64,000 nt of DNA from Amycolatopsis deserti (GTDB taxonomy: Bacteria; Actinomycetota; Actinomycetes; Mycobacteriales; Pseudonocardiaceae). A program made the translations under genes and the position numbers. How positions within the stretch are numbered: position 1 is the first letter of the stretch; each line of letters starts with the position of its first letter. Shown in pieces: positions 8,393 through 17,076 of this stretch. A model generated the notes under the pieces. That model had not been told where the DNA came from and did no database searches. It saw only the letters and a program-made list of their open reading frames with translations. The stretch is from positions 372,001 to 436,000 of the forward strand of contig NZ_BNAU01000004.1 in the NCBI RefSeq assembly GCF_014653945.1, written 5' to 3'.

Positions 8393-9688
8393 ATGAGTAC
8401 CGCCGCGCAGACGTCCACCGCCCCGGTGTCGGCCTCGCGCATCGCTGTCGCCAGCTTCATCGGCACGGCCATCGAGTTCTACGACTTCTACCTCTACGGC
8501 ACGGCCGCGGCGCTGGTGTTCGGCCACCAGTTCTTCCCGACGTTCTCCGCGCTCGCCGGCACGCTCGCGGCGTTCGCGACCTTCGGCGTCGGGTTCATCG
8601 CGCGGCCGGTCGGCGCGGTGGTGTTCGGGCACTTCGGCGACCGGGTGGGGCGCAAGGCGATGCTCGTCGCGTCGCTGCTGGTCATGGGCACCGGTACGGT
8701 CGCCATCGGGGCGCTGCCGACCTACAGCGCGATCGGCATCGGTGCGCCGATCCTGCTCGTGCTGTGCCGGTTCCTGCAGGGCTTCGGGCTCGGCGGCGAA
8801 TGGGGCGGCGCGGTGCTGCTGGCCACCGAGTACGCGCCACGCGACCGCCGCGGGCTGTGGTCGAGCTTCCCGCAGATGGGCCCGGCGATCGGGTTCATCA
8901 TCGCCGGCGGCGCGTTCCTGGTGCTGGGCCAGACGATGTCGGAGGAGTCGTTCGACGACTGGGGCTGGCGGATCCCGTTCCTGGCCAGCTCGCTGCTGAT
9001 CGTCATCGGCTACTACATCCGGATGAAGATCGCGGAGACGCCGGTCTTCGAGCGCGCGATGGCCGAGCACGACAAGGCGAAGGTGCCGATCGTCGAGGTC
9101 GTGCAGCGGCAGCCGAAGACGCTGCTGCTGAGCACGTGCGCGTTCATCCTGGCGCACACGCTGTTCTACACGATCACCACGTTCTCGCTGTCCTACGGCA
9201 CGACCGTGCTGGAGCTGGACAAGAACATGCTGCTGATCTGCGCGATGATCAGCGCGCTGGTGATGGGCCTGGCGACCCCGCTGCTCGCGACCTGGTCGGA
9301 CCGCGTGGGCCGGCGCCGGGTGTGCCTGGGCGCCGCGGTGCTCGCGGTGGTGTGGGCGTTCCCGATGTTCGCGTTGATCAACACCGGCGAGCCGGTGCTG
9401 ATCGCGCTCGCGATGGCCGTCGGGATGATCGCGTTCGCCGCGTTGTTCGCGCCGATGGGCGCGTTCCTGCCGGAGCTGTTCGCGACCCGCTACCGCTACA
9501 CCGGCGCGTCGATCGCGTACAACGCCAGCGGCGTGATTGGCGGCGGGGTGAGCCCGATCCTGGCCACCCAGCTCATCGCCGCGACGGGTTCGTCCCTGCC
9601 GGTTTCCGGGTATGTCGCGTTGATAGCGGTGATCTGCGCGGTGTGCGTCTGGTTCCTGCGCGAGACCCGGGGCGCCGAACTCGAGTGA
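8393..9688 (+). CDS. MFS transporter, metabolite:proton symporter (MHS) type
   Basis: A 431-residue 12-helix carrier of the MHS branch of the major facilitator superfamily (relatives of ProP, KgtP and ShiA), which import organic acids, betaines or shikimate with protons. Diagnostic are the first helix motif GTAIEFYDFYLYGTAAAL, the loop GHFGDRVGRKAML between helices 2 and 3, RFLQGFGLGGEWGGAVLL in helix 4 and the WSDRVGRRR loop in the second half. A good Shine-Dalgarno AAGGAG (8381-8386) supports the ATG at 8393. Substrate unknown; the upstream PucR regulator suggests induction by a carbon source. Confidence 0.92.
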   Translation: MSTAAQTSTAPVSASRIAVASFIGTAIEFYDFYLYGTAAALVFGHQFFPTFSALAGTLAAFATFGVGFIARPVGAVVFGHFGDRVGRKAMLVASLLVMGTGTVAIGALPTYSAIGIGAPILLVLCRFLQGFGLGGEWGGAVLLATEYAPRDRRGLWSSFPQMGPAIGFIIAGGAFLVLGQTMSEESFDDWGWRIPFLASSLLIVIGYYIRMKIAETPVFERAMAEHDKAKVPIVEVVQRQPKTLLLSTCAFILAHTLFYTITTFSLSYGTTVLELDKNMLLICAMISALVMGLATPLLATWSDRVGRRRVCLGAAVLAVVWAFPMFALINTGEPVLIALAMAVGMIAFAALFAPMGAFLPELFATRYRYTGASIAYNASGVIGGGVSPILATQLIAATGSSLPVSGYVALIAVICAVCVWFLRETRGAELE

Positions 9689-9764
9689 GATCGACGCGCG
9701 TTGTTCGCCCGGGCGTCGCCTGACCGTCGGCACCGCCACACGCGGAACGGACAAAGTGCGCGAC

Positions 9765-10670
9765 ATGTCTGACATCACTCGAAGGGGTGCACTCGGTCTC
9801 GCGGGCGCGGGTGCGGTGACGTTGATGACCGCGAGCGGGGCGCAGGCCCAGTCCGGCGAGGCGCTGATCGGCCGCGCGACCGGCGACACCCTGCACGTGA
9901 CCACGCTCAACATCCGCCTGGACACCAAGGCCGCGCCGGGCACGCCGGACTCGTGGACCGACCGGCGGCCGGTGCTCGCGCGGTTCCTGGAGATCGAGCA
10001 GCCGACCGTGCTGGGCATCCAGGAGGGCCTCTACCACCAGGTCAAGCAGGTCGCGGTCGACCTGCCCAAGCACTACGAGTGGATCGGGCTGGGCCGCGAG
10101 GGCGGCGGGCGCGGCGAGTTCATGACCATCTACTACGACACGCGCCGCGTCGAGCCGATCGACTTCGACCACTTCTGGCTGTCCGACACGCCGTACGTGA
10201 TCGGGTCCAAGTCCTGGGGCAACAACGTGGTGCGCATGGTGACCTGGGTGCGCTTCCGGGACGCCCGCACCGGCAAGGAGTTCGTGCACGTCAACACCCA
10301 CTTCGACCACCAGTCGGAGAACGCGCGGCAGCGCAGCGCGGCCCTGGTGCGCGACCGGATCGCCGGCTTCGACCCGGCCCTGCCGGTGGTGCTGACCGGC
10401 GACTTCAACACCCCGGCCGGCTCGGTGGCGTACCGGACGCTGATCGAGGGCGGGCTCTCGGACACGTGGCGCACCGCGGCGAAGCAGCTCACGCCGGAGT
10501 GGGGCACGTTCCCGAACTACCGCGAGCCGGTGCTGGGCGCGAACCGCATCGACTGGGTGCTGGCGAACTCGCGGGTGTCGGTGCTGGCGGCGGCGATCAA
10601 CACGTTCCGCGTGGACGGCCGCTACCCGTCCGACCACGTGCCGGTGCAGGCGCTCGTCCGGCTGCTCTGA
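9765..10670 (+). CDS. Secreted endonuclease/exonuclease/phosphatase-fold protein (probable Tat substrate)
   Basis: A 301-residue protein of the EEP (DNase I-like) superfamily. The N-terminus MSDITRRGALGLAGAGAV... carries a twin-arginine signal followed by an Ala-rich hydrophobic stretch ending near SGAQAQ, so it is probably exported folded. Catalytic motifs are visible: TLNIRLD, the metal-binding Glu in LGIQEG, HVNTHFDH, LTGDFNT and the final SDHVPV. Members in bacteria cleave phosphodiesters such as nucleic acids, inositol phosphates or sphingomyelin; which one cannot be told from sequence. A GTG at 9756 is an alternative start. Confidence 0.87.
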   Translation: MSDITRRGALGLAGAGAVTLMTASGAQAQSGEALIGRATGDTLHVTTLNIRLDTKAAPGTPDSWTDRRPVLARFLEIEQPTVLGIQEGLYHQVKQVAVDLPKHYEWIGLGREGGGRGEFMTIYYDTRRVEPIDFDHFWLSDTPYVIGSKSWGNNVVRMVTWVRFRDARTGKEFVHVNTHFDHQSENARQRSAALVRDRIAGFDPALPVVLTGDFNTPAGSVAYRTLIEGGLSDTWRTAAKQLTPEWGTFPNYREPVLGANRIDWVLANSRVSVLAAAINTFRVDGRYPSDHVPVQALVRLL

Positions 10671-10766
10671 AAAAAAACCGGCCCGCGGTGTCCAGGGCGG
10701 TGCGAGGCTGTTCGTCCTTATCGTGAACACCGGCGATCGGCGCCGGTGCCCACCCGAGGAGCAGCC

Positions 10767-11111
10767 ATGCCCACCTATGCCGCACTGCTGTACGCCGCGG
10801 ACGTCGACTGGTCGCAGCCGGAGTACGCGGACACGATCAAGGAGTACCGGGAATTCGGGGAAGCCGCCGCGGCCGTGATCCGGGGCGGGAAGGCCCTCTA
10901 CCCGACCTCCACCTCGACCACCGTGCGGGTGTCCGGCGGGAAGGGCGGCGAGGTCCTGACCAGCGACGGCCCCTACGCCGAGACGAAGGAGGCGCTGACC
11001 GGGTTCTACCTGCTCGAATGCGCCGACCTCGACGAAGCGGTGAAGCTCGTCGCCAAGCTCCCGGCGGCGTGGGACGGCGCCGTCGAGATCCGCCCGGTGA
11101 TCGAGTTCTGA
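10767..11111 (+). CDS. DGPF-motif YCII-family protein paired with the ECF sigma factor
   Basis: A 114-residue protein of the YCII-related/DGPF family. It contains the hallmark DGPF-type motif as SDGPYAETKE (about residues 73-82) and the usual GFYLLECADLDEA and VEIRP strands. Such proteins are consistently encoded next to ECF42-type sigma factors, as here: the next gene starts two bases after this stop. Their biochemical role is unsettled. The ATG at 10767 is supported by GAGGA at 10756-10760. Confidence 0.9.
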   Translation: MPTYAALLYAADVDWSQPEYADTIKEYREFGEAAAAVIRGGKALYPTSTSTTVRVSGGKGGEVLTSDGPYAETKEALTGFYLLECADLDEAVKLVAKLPAAWDGAVEIRPVIEF

Positions 11112-11113
11112 CG

Positions 11114-12322
11114 ATGGGGGCCGGTGACGCGGTCGCGCGGCTGGCCCGGGACGAGGGGACCCGGGTGCTGGCCACGCTGATCCGCGTCACCGGCAGCGTC
11201 GACCTGGCCGAGGACGCGGTGCAGGACGCCGTCGTGCGGGCGCTGGAAACCTGGCCGCGCGACGGCGTACCGGACAACCCGCGCGGCTGGTTGCTGGTCA
11301 CCGCGAAGCGGCGGGCCGTGGACCTGTTCCGCCGTGAGGCCGCGCGATCCGGGAAGGAGGCGGCGGCGATGCCGTTCGTCGAACCGGAACCGGCCGAGGT
11401 GGTGCCGGACGACCTGCTGCGGCTCGTGTTCACCTGCTGCCACCCGGCGCTGTCGCTGGAGGCCCAGGTGGCGCTCGCGTTGCGGACGCTCGGCGGGTTG
11501 TCCACCGCGGAGGTCGCCCGGGCGCTGCTGGTTCCTGAGGCGACGATGGCGAAGCGCCTGACGCGGGCGAAGCAGAAGATCGCGCGGGCGCGGATCCCCT
11601 ACCGCGTGCCGGAGGCGGCGGAGCTGCCGGACCGGCTGACCGGCGTCGCGGCGACGGTGTACCTGATCTTCAACGAGGGCTACGCCGCGGCGGCGGGTGC
11701 CGACCTGGTGCGCGCCGAGCTGACCGCGGAGGCGATCCGGCTCGCGCGGCTGCTGGCTTCGCTGATGCCCGACGAGCCGACGGTGCTGGGGCTGCTCGCG
11801 TTGCTGCTGCTGCAGGATTCCCGCCGCGACGCCCGCGTGGACGCCGACGGGGTGCCGGTGCTGCTGCCGGACCAGGACCGGTCGCGGTGGGACCGCTCCG
11901 CGATCAAGGAGGGCGTGGCGCTGGTGGGCCGCGGCCTGCGCCGGGCGGTGGAGCCGGACCGGTACGTCGTCCAGGCCGCGATCGCCGCCTGCCACGCGCT
12001 GGCGCCGTCGTATGCGGAGACCAACTGGGACGCGGTGATCTCCTGGTACGACGTGCTGTTGGGCGTCGCGGACACGGCGGTGGCCCGCCTGAACCGCGCG
12101 GTGGCGGTGGCCGAGCGCGACGGCCCGGCGGCCGGCTTGGCGTTGGTGGACGCGCTCCCCGGGCTGACGTCGTACCCGTGGTGGCACGCGACCCGCGCGG
12201 AGTTGCTGCACCGGCTCGGCGCGACGGAGGACGCGCGGGTCGCGTACCGGCAGGCCATGGCGCTCGGGATGAGCGAGCCGCAGGTGGCGCACCTGCGGCT
12301 GCGCATCACCGAACTGGGCTGA
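11114..12322 (+). CDS. ECF sigma factor of the ECF42 type with TPR-like C-terminal extension
   Basis: A 402-residue sigma-70-family factor, about twice the length of ordinary ECFs. Region 2 (DLAEDAVQDAVVRALETWP, PRGWLLVTAKRRAVDLFRRE) occupies the first 75 residues and region 4 (LGGLSTAEVARALLVPEATM, then AKRLTRAKQKI) ends near 165; the remaining 230 residues are helical with TPR-like repeats, conserved in this group (e.g. LPDRLTGVAATVYLIFNEGY). The partner is the DGPF protein two bases upstream. ECF42 factors usually lack an anti-sigma gene, and none is seen here; the C-terminal extension is thought to modulate activity. Confidence 0.9.
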   Translation: MGAGDAVARLARDEGTRVLATLIRVTGSVDLAEDAVQDAVVRALETWPRDGVPDNPRGWLLVTAKRRAVDLFRREAARSGKEAAAMPFVEPEPAEVVPDDLLRLVFTCCHPALSLEAQVALALRTLGGLSTAEVARALLVPEATMAKRLTRAKQKIARARIPYRVPEAAELPDRLTGVAATVYLIFNEGYAAAAGADLVRAELTAEAIRLARLLASLMPDEPTVLGLLALLLLQDSRRDARVDADGVPVLLPDQDRSRWDRSAIKEGVALVGRGLRRAVEPDRYVVQAAIAACHALAPSYAETNWDAVISWYDVLLGVADTAVARLNRAVAVAERDGPAAGLALVDALPGLTSYPWWHATRAELLHRLGATEDARVAYRQAMALGMSEPQVAHLRLRITELG

Positions 12323-12356
12323 CCTGAACCGGGCTGACCTGAAACTGGGCTGACCT
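12311..12356 (+). repeat. Three tandem 15-16 bp repeats at the convergent gene ends
   Basis: Copies of GAA(C/A)(T/C)GGGCTGACCT lie at 12311-12325, 12326-12340 and 12341-12356. The first copy contains the stop codon of the ECF gene and the array ends at the stop codon of the convergent SnoaL-like gene. It looks like a recent slippage expansion of the ECF gene's last codons. Each copy carries the same TGA in register (the third is shifted by one base), so expansion did not lengthen the protein. Confidence 0.8.
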
Positions 12357-12793
12357 CAGCCCGCCGTCTCCCGCGGCGCCATCTCCGAGATGATCCCGAG
12401 CTGCTGCAGCGCGCCGAGCAGGTCGTAGTTGACCCACATCTCCACCAGGCGGTCGTCGGCCCACTTGCCGCACAGCATGCCGGTCATCACGTACGTCTTG
12501 CCGGTCGCGGGCAGGCCGCGGAACTCCGCCCGCGAGGTGCCGCCCATCGTGAACCGCACCGCGCACAGGTCGCCGTCGACGAGCACGTCGTGGATGTCCA
12601 TGTGCAGGTCCGGGTTGGCCGTGCGCAGGTCGCTGACCTGGCGCTTGAACCCGGCGACCCCGTCCACCTCGAAGCTCGGGTCGTGGAAGGTGCAGTGCGG
12701 CGCGCACAGGTCTTCGCAGGCGTCGAGCTCACCCTGGTTCCACATCAGGTCCAGCACCCGGCGCACGCGCTCACGCCGCTCGTCGGAAGTCAT
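12356..12793 (-). CDS. SnoaL-like ester cyclase-family protein
   Basis: A 145-residue alpha+beta-barrel protein of the SnoaL/NTF2-like superfamily, which includes polyketide cyclases but also many small-molecule isomerases and binding proteins. The pattern RRVLDLMWNQGELD, APHCTFHDPSFE, GVAGFKRQVSDLRTANPDLH and the closing WVNYDLLGALQQLGI is typical of the SnoaL-like polyketide cyclase group. The ATG at 12793 has a strong Shine-Dalgarno (AAGGAGG, complement of 12800-12806). No polyketide genes lie nearby, so a polyketide role is not implied. Confidence 0.82.
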   Translation of the reverse strand: MTSDERRERVRRVLDLMWNQGELDACEDLCAPHCTFHDPSFEVDGVAGFKRQVSDLRTANPDLHMDIHDVLVDGDLCAVRFTMGGTSRAEFRGLPATGKTYVMTGMLCGKWADDRLVEMWVNYDLLGALQQLGIISEMAPRETAG

Positions 12794-12906
12794 GAGGTGC
12801 CTCCTTCCGGCCGCGTCCGGGCGGGCGGCGCCCGCTGACTCCTGCCGCGGCCGCGTTCCGCAGTGGACACCCGTGGCACGTGTCGCGGCCAGAGGATTTG
12901 GGCTCT

Positions 12907-13704
12907 TTATCGCGGCACCCGGGGGACGCGGGGGCGGTGTCCGATGCGGTGCACGGCCAGCGCGAGCAGCCCGAGGCTGAGGGCGGCGAGCACGATGTAG
13001 CTGAGCGTGGTGCCGATGCCGTCCCACGCGGTGTGCAGCGCCACGGCGACGACGAAGGTCGCGGCGAAGCGGCCCATCCAGCGGGAGCGCCCGCGGTGCC
13101 GGGCAGCGGCCCACAAAGCGGCGGCGGTCAGGCCGGTCCACGCCATGTGGGTAGCCGGGCTGAGCACGCCGCGGATCAAAAGTGTCTGGTCGACCGCGCT
13201 GATGTCGCCGTGGGACTTGAGGAACGCGACGAGCGCGTAGCCCATCGTTTCCAGCGCCGCGAAGCCCGCCCCGGACGCGACGCCGAGCAGCAGCCCGGTC
13301 GCCGCGCGCCGGTCGCGGACGACCAGGAGGACGACGGCGGGCGCGATGAGCTTCGCGGTCTCCTCGATGACGCCCACGCCGGCCATCTGGAACGGACCGA
13401 GGTCCTTGAGGACGTCGTACTCGAGCGCCCCGGCCGTGACGACGCCGACCACGCCCCCCACGACGGCGACGAGCCCGACGAGAACCGGATCGACGCCGAA
13501 GGAGAGCCGCCGCCCCCACACGAAGGCGACGAAGGTGGCCGGCCCGACGGCGGCGCCGAGCAGGATCAGCGAGGGCACCAGGTTGGGGTTCTCGGTGGCG
13601 AGCAGAACCCGCCGGACGAGCTCGAACAACCCGAGCCCCACCACGAGCACGAGCACCCACGCCCAGGGCCAGGCGACGTTCCGCGTCGCGGGTCGGGTCC
13701 GCAT
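12907..13704 (-). CDS. PrsW-family intramembrane metalloprotease
   Basis: A 265-residue multipass membrane protein with about eight hydrophobic segments. It carries the PrsW-type metalloprotease residues: the paired glutamates in GVIEETAKLI (E114/E115), the ALETMGYAL helix, and two histidine motifs, SPATHMAWTG and ALHTAWDGIG. PrsW proteins clip membrane anti-sigma factors or act as CAAX-like proteases. The ECF factor two genes away is of a type without a membrane anti-sigma, so no direct link is claimed. ATG at 13704; positively charged tail RIGHRPRVPRVPR. Confidence 0.85.
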   Translation of the reverse strand: MRTRPATRNVAWPWAWVLVLVVGLGLFELVRRVLLATENPNLVPSLILLGAAVGPATFVAFVWGRRLSFGVDPVLVGLVAVVGGVVGVVTAGALEYDVLKDLGPFQMAGVGVIEETAKLIAPAVVLLVVRDRRAATGLLLGVASGAGFAALETMGYALVAFLKSHGDISAVDQTLLIRGVLSPATHMAWTGLTAAALWAAARHRGRSRWMGRFAATFVVAVALHTAWDGIGTTLSYIVLAALSLGLLALAVHRIGHRPRVPRVPR

Positions 13705-13760
13705 GGCACCTCCGCTCGAACCGGCCGGTGCCCCGGAAGTCGCCCCACGAGCGAACAGCG

Positions 13761-14861
13761 TTACCCGGTGCCCGTCGGCGCCTCGGCGCGCTCGCGGGCC
13801 CGCGCGGTGCGGTGTCGTGCCTCCGCCATCCGGCGTTCCGCGACCCGATCCGCCGCGGCGGCCGGTGGCAGGCCCTCCTCGTCGGCCAGTTCCAGCACGT
13901 ATCGCGTCGCTTCGAAGATCTTCGCGGCGCGGCGTTTGGCCCGCTGGAAGGTGAACCCGTGCAACTCGTCCGCCACCTGGATGACGCCGCCGGCGTTCAC
14001 GACGTAGTCCGGCGCGTACAGCACGCCCCGATCGTGCAGCTCCTTCGCGATCCCCGGCTCGGCGAGCTGGTTGTTGGCCGCGCCGCAGACGATCTCCGAT
14101 CCGAGCAGTCCCACCGCCCGCTCGTCGAGCACCCCACCCAGCGCGCAGGGCGCGAAGATGTCCGCCTTCGTGCGCATGAGGGCGGGCCCGTCGACCGCGG
14201 CGCGGATCTCCGGACGAGCCAGGCGCAGGCGCCGCACCGCCTCGTCGTCGATGTCGTGCACGACCACCCGCGCGCCCTGTTCGACGAGGAGTTTGGCGAG
14301 CAGCGACCCGACCTTCCCGACACCCGAGACCGCGATCCGGAGCCCCTTCACCGACGGCGTGCCCCACCGGTACTCGGCGCACGCGAGCATCGCCCGGTAG
14401 ACGCCGAACGCCGTCAGCACCGATGAGTCGCCCGCACCGCCGTCGGCTCGCGAGCGGCCGAGGACGTACTGCGATTCCCGCGATGCGATGTCCATGTCTC
14501 GCACCGTGGTGCCGACGTCGCAGGCGGTGATGTACGTGCCGTGCAACGACTCCACGAACCGGCCGTACGAGCGCATGAGGGCGTCGGACTTGTCCACCCG
14601 TGGGTCGCCGATGATCACCGCCTTGCCGCCGCCGTGCGGAAGCCCGGCCACGGCGTTCTTGTAGGCCATACCCTTGGCCAGCTCGAGAACGTCTGCCAAC
14701 GCGGCTTCCTCGGACGGGTACGGGTGGAACCTGGTGCCGCCCAACGCCGGTCCGAGCGCGGTCGAATAGATGGCGATGATCGCCCGCAACCCCGACTCGC
14801 TGTCCTGGCAGAACACCACCTGCTCGTGTCCTGACCGCCGTTCGAACACGCCCTGGTGCAT
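13761..14861 (-). CDS. Valine/leucine/phenylalanine-type amino-acid dehydrogenase
   Basis: A 366-residue NAD-dependent dehydrogenase of the Glu/Leu/Phe/Val family; the size and the KAVIIGDPR loop fit the branched-chain (valine or leucine) type of actinomycetes. The catalytic Lys is in [10 protein letters not shown], the Rossmann motif is [15 protein letters not shown], and substrate-side motifs [13 protein letters not shown] and GAANNQL are present. It oxidatively deaminates branched-chain amino acids to 2-oxo acids. Shine-Dalgarno GGGGAGG precedes the ATG at 14861. The CoA-ester lyase gene lies 23 bases upstream on the same strand, suggesting a joint operon feeding a CoA-linked degradation pathway. 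Confidence 0.9.
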   Translation of the reverse strand: MHQGVFERRSGHEQVVFCQDSESGLRAIIAIYSTALGPALGGTRFHPYPSEEAALADVLELAKGMAYKNAVAGLPHGGGKAVIIGDPRVDKSDALMRSYGRFVESLHGTYITACDVGTTVRDMDIASRESQYVLGRSRADGGAGDSSVLTAFGVYRAMLACAEYRWGTPSVKGLRIAVSGVGKVGSLLAKLLVEQGARVVVHDIDDEAVRRLRLARPEIRAAVDGPALMRTKADIFAPCALGGVLDERAVGLLGSEIVCGAANNQLAEPGIAKELHDRGVLYAPDYVVNAGGVIQVADELHGFTFQRAKRRAAKIFEATRYVLELADEEGLPPAAAADRVAERRMAEARHRTARARERAEAPTGTG

Positions 14862-14884
14862 CGGACCTCCCCGCGAATCCCCGG

Positions 14885-15706
14885 CTAGCAACCGGCCTGC
14901 GCCAGCAGCCGCCTGGCCCGGTCGATGATCGGTTTGCCGACGATCTGGTTGTCCACGGCCTTGATCGAGCCGCCGCTGTCCGCGGCGGCGAGGACCCGGC
15001 GGGCCCACTCGACCGCCTCGGGCGACGGCGTGAAGATCGCGTTGACCACGTCGACCTGCCTGGGGTGCAGGCAGACCTTGCCGGTGAAGCCCAGCTCCGC
15101 CGCATGTGTCGCGTCGGCGGTGATCGCCTCCCGGTCGGTGAGGTCGAGCGTCGCGCCGTCGATGGGGGGCACGATCCCGGCGGCCGCGGAACCGAGCACG
15201 ACCTGCGCGCGGGCGTGGACCAGCGACGCCTGGTGCGCGGGGTCCAACCCCAGCTCACTCCCGAGGTCGGCGTTTCCGAACGCGGCTCGGACCACGCCGG
15301 GGACGGAGCAGATCGACTGCGCGTTGAGCACTCCCGCCGCGGTCTCCAGGATCGCGATCACGCAGGAACCCGGCGCGAGCGCGCGGACCACGTCGACCAC
15401 CTGGCCGCGGTGGGTGATCTTCGGCAGCATCACAGCGGCCGGCCGCTCCGCGAGCATCGCGACGTCGTCGGAGTACCAGCAGGTGTCGGCGTCGTTGATC
15501 CGGACGATGCCCTGTCCGCCACCGGCCAGCCACTCGGCGACGTTCTTGCGCGCGACGGGCTTCTCGTCAGGACCGACCGCGTCCTCCAGGTCGAGGACGA
15601 TGGTGTCGGCCGTGGTCGCGGCCGCCTTGTCGAAGCGGTCCGGCCGGTGGCCGGGCACGAACAGCAGCGATCGCGCCCGTGCGAGGGATTCGGACATCGC
15701 CGTCAT
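14885..15706 (-). CDS. CitE-like CoA-ester lyase (HpcH/HpaI aldolase family), paralog 1
   Basis: A 273-residue TIM-barrel enzyme of the citrate-lyase beta/malyl-CoA lyase family, which cleaves or hydrolyses 3-hydroxyacyl-CoA esters such as malyl-, citramalyl- or methylmalyl-CoA. Motifs: [17 protein letters not shown], the metal-binding [26 protein letters not shown] (metal Glu), [12 protein letters not shown] and [13 protein letters not shown]. The ATG at 15706 sits seven bases after GGAGG; a second ATG at 15697 is less well placed. It shares an operon with the amino-acid dehydrogenase and is divergent from a close paralog at 16032. Confidence 0.9.
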   Translation of the reverse strand: MTAMSESLARARSLLFVPGHRPDRFDKAAATTADTIVLDLEDAVGPDEKPVARKNVAEWLAGGGQGIVRINDADTCWYSDDVAMLAERPAAVMLPKITHRGQVVDVVRALAPGSCVIAILETAAGVLNAQSICSVPGVVRAAFGNADLGSELGLDPAHQASLVHARAQVVLGSAAAGIVPPIDGATLDLTDREAITADATHAAELGFTGKVCLHPRQVDVVNAIFTPSPEAVEWARRVLAAADSGGSIKAVDNQIVGKPIIDRARRLLAQAGC

Positions 15707-16031
15707 CACACAACCTCCGTCGGGATTGCCGTTGATACCGCAGAATGTCATCAAGCGATTTCGCCGAGCCATGGAGTCGAGTTTCGTTCCCGCCGACTCC
15801 GAGCACGTTCCCGCAGCTCGGACACCCGAACGCGCTCGCGGTGAATTCAACCGGCGCATTCTGCGAAATGTCATCGTCGATTTCCGCCAGGACATTCCGG
15901 AACCGATTTCAACCCGGCCGACCCGCCGCATCCCACCGCAACGGCGGCTTGTCCGGCGACGCTCCACCTGCCTACCATCGTTTCAGCAGGCGGCATGATC
16001 AGTTCGATGACCGGTTCGAAGGAGTTTGCCG
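15707..16031. promoter_or_regulatory. Divergent promoter region between two CitE-like paralogs
   Basis: This 325-base gap is less GC-rich than its surroundings and carries the promoters of both lyase genes. A motif AATGTCATC-n(2-3)-CGATTTC occurs twice in direct orientation (15744-15762 and 15867-15884), and the 9-mer CGCAGAATG (15739-15747) recurs inverted as CATTCTGCG (15857-15865). Repeats placed near each promoter suit a shared regulator. No gene or RNA is evident in the gap. Confidence 0.5.
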
Positions 16032-16868
16032 ATGAACGAGCACCGCGACAGGGACTTCTCGGCGGATTCCGGCCGGATCGCCTCCGCGCGCACCATCCTG
16101 TTCGTGCCCGGTGACCGCCCAGACCGGTTCGGCAAGGCCGCGACCAGCGGGGCGGACGGCATCGTCCTCGACTTGGAGGACGCCGTCGCACCCGGCCGCA
16201 AGGACGAGGCCAGGGAGAACGTCCGGCAGTGGCGGGCCGGCGGCGGGCCGGGCCTGGTACGCGTGAACGACGCGACAAGCCCCTGGTACGAGGACGACAT
16301 CGCCGCTCTCAAGGACGGCCCCTGCTCGGTCGTGCTGCCCAAGGCGACGGGACCGGACCAGGTCCGCGACCTGATCGATCGCCTGCCGGAGGGTTCGTGT
16401 GTGGTCCCCACGCTGGAAACGGCCGTGGGCATCCTCGAAGCCCGGGCCATCTGCTCGGTGCCGGGAGTCGTCCGCGTCGCGTTCGGCAACGGGGACCTCG
16501 CGCAGGAACTGGGCGTCGACCATGGCGATCACCTCGCGCTGGCGCACGCTCGTTCGGCCGTCGTCCTCGCGTCGGCCGCGGCGGGTATCGCACCGCCGCT
16601 CGACGGCGTCACCATCGCCATCCGGGACGAACGGAAGCTCGTCGAAGACACCCGGCACGCCGCGCGGCTCGGCTTCACCGGCCGAATGTGCATCCACCCG
16701 GCCCAGATCTCCGTCATCCACGAGGTCCTCGCCCCGACCGAGGAGGCCCGCGCGTGGGCGCGCGGGGTGCTCGAATCGGCCACCGACGGCGCGAGCACCG
16801 ATGCGCACGGCAACATGATCGACAAGCCGATCATCGAACGAGCGCGACGCGTACTCGGACACGGCTGA
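16032..16868 (+). CDS. CitE-like CoA-ester lyase (HpcH/HpaI aldolase family), paralog 2
   Basis: A 278-residue homolog of the protein encoded divergently at 14885-15706, with the same order of motifs: TILFVPGDRPDRFGKAA, DLEDAVAPGRKDEA, CVVPTLETAVGILEA, AFGNGDLAQELG and GFTGRMCIHPAQI. The two share most residues in the active site but differ in the variable loops (here VDHGDHLALAHARS), so they may act on different acyl-CoA substrates or as lyase and thioesterase. AAGGAG at 16019-16024 supports the ATG at 16032. The gene appears monocistronic. Confidence 0.9.
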   Translation: MNEHRDRDFSADSGRIASARTILFVPGDRPDRFGKAATSGADGIVLDLEDAVAPGRKDEARENVRQWRAGGGPGLVRVNDATSPWYEDDIAALKDGPCSVVLPKATGPDQVRDLIDRLPEGSCVVPTLETAVGILEARAICSVPGVVRVAFGNGDLAQELGVDHGDHLALAHARSAVVLASAAAGIAPPLDGVTIAIRDERKLVEDTRHAARLGFTGRMCIHPAQISVIHEVLAPTEEARAWARGVLESATDGASTDAHGNMIDKPIIERARRVLGHG

Positions 16869-17064
16869 GCCTCGCCGGGCGCCCACCGGAGCCCGCCCGG
16901 TTTGCCGCCTCGGCTCGCATACGGCATCTTTACGGGCGGCGCGCCGGGAAGTCTGGTCGGCACACCCGTCCCGAGCAGGGCCGGGCGGTCGGTCGACGGC
17001 AGGAGTGGCCCGGTGGTGCTCGTCAGGATTCCGGCAAGGACCGGTGACCCCCGCGGAATCGTCG

Positions 17065-17070
17065 TACGCT
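17065..17070 (+). promoter_or_regulatory. Probable -10 element of a leaderless CBS-protein transcript
   Basis: TACGCT fits the actinobacterial TANNNT -10 hexamer and ends six bases before the GTG at 17077, exactly the spacing expected if transcription starts on the first base of the start codon. No Shine-Dalgarno sequence serves that GTG. This pairing supports both the promoter and the start choice. Confidence 0.45.
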
Positions 17071-17076
17071 GCGGAT

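Noticed and set aside
6278-10018. A 1246-codon minus-strand open frame
   Set aside because: Only the last 259 codons (the SDR) look like protein; the rest is antisense to the PucR and MFS genes and has the Arg/His/Gly-rich composition of a shadow frame in high-GC DNA.
12356-13660. A long minus-strand frame joining the SnoaL-like gene to upstream codons
   Set aside because: The upstream part is a shadow of the PrsW gene in another frame; a strong ribosome site marks the real start at 12793.
12356-14861. Polyketide biosynthesis cluster inferred from the SnoaL-like gene
   Set aside because: No PKS, acyl carrier or tailoring genes are nearby; SnoaL-like folds are common outside polyketide pathways.
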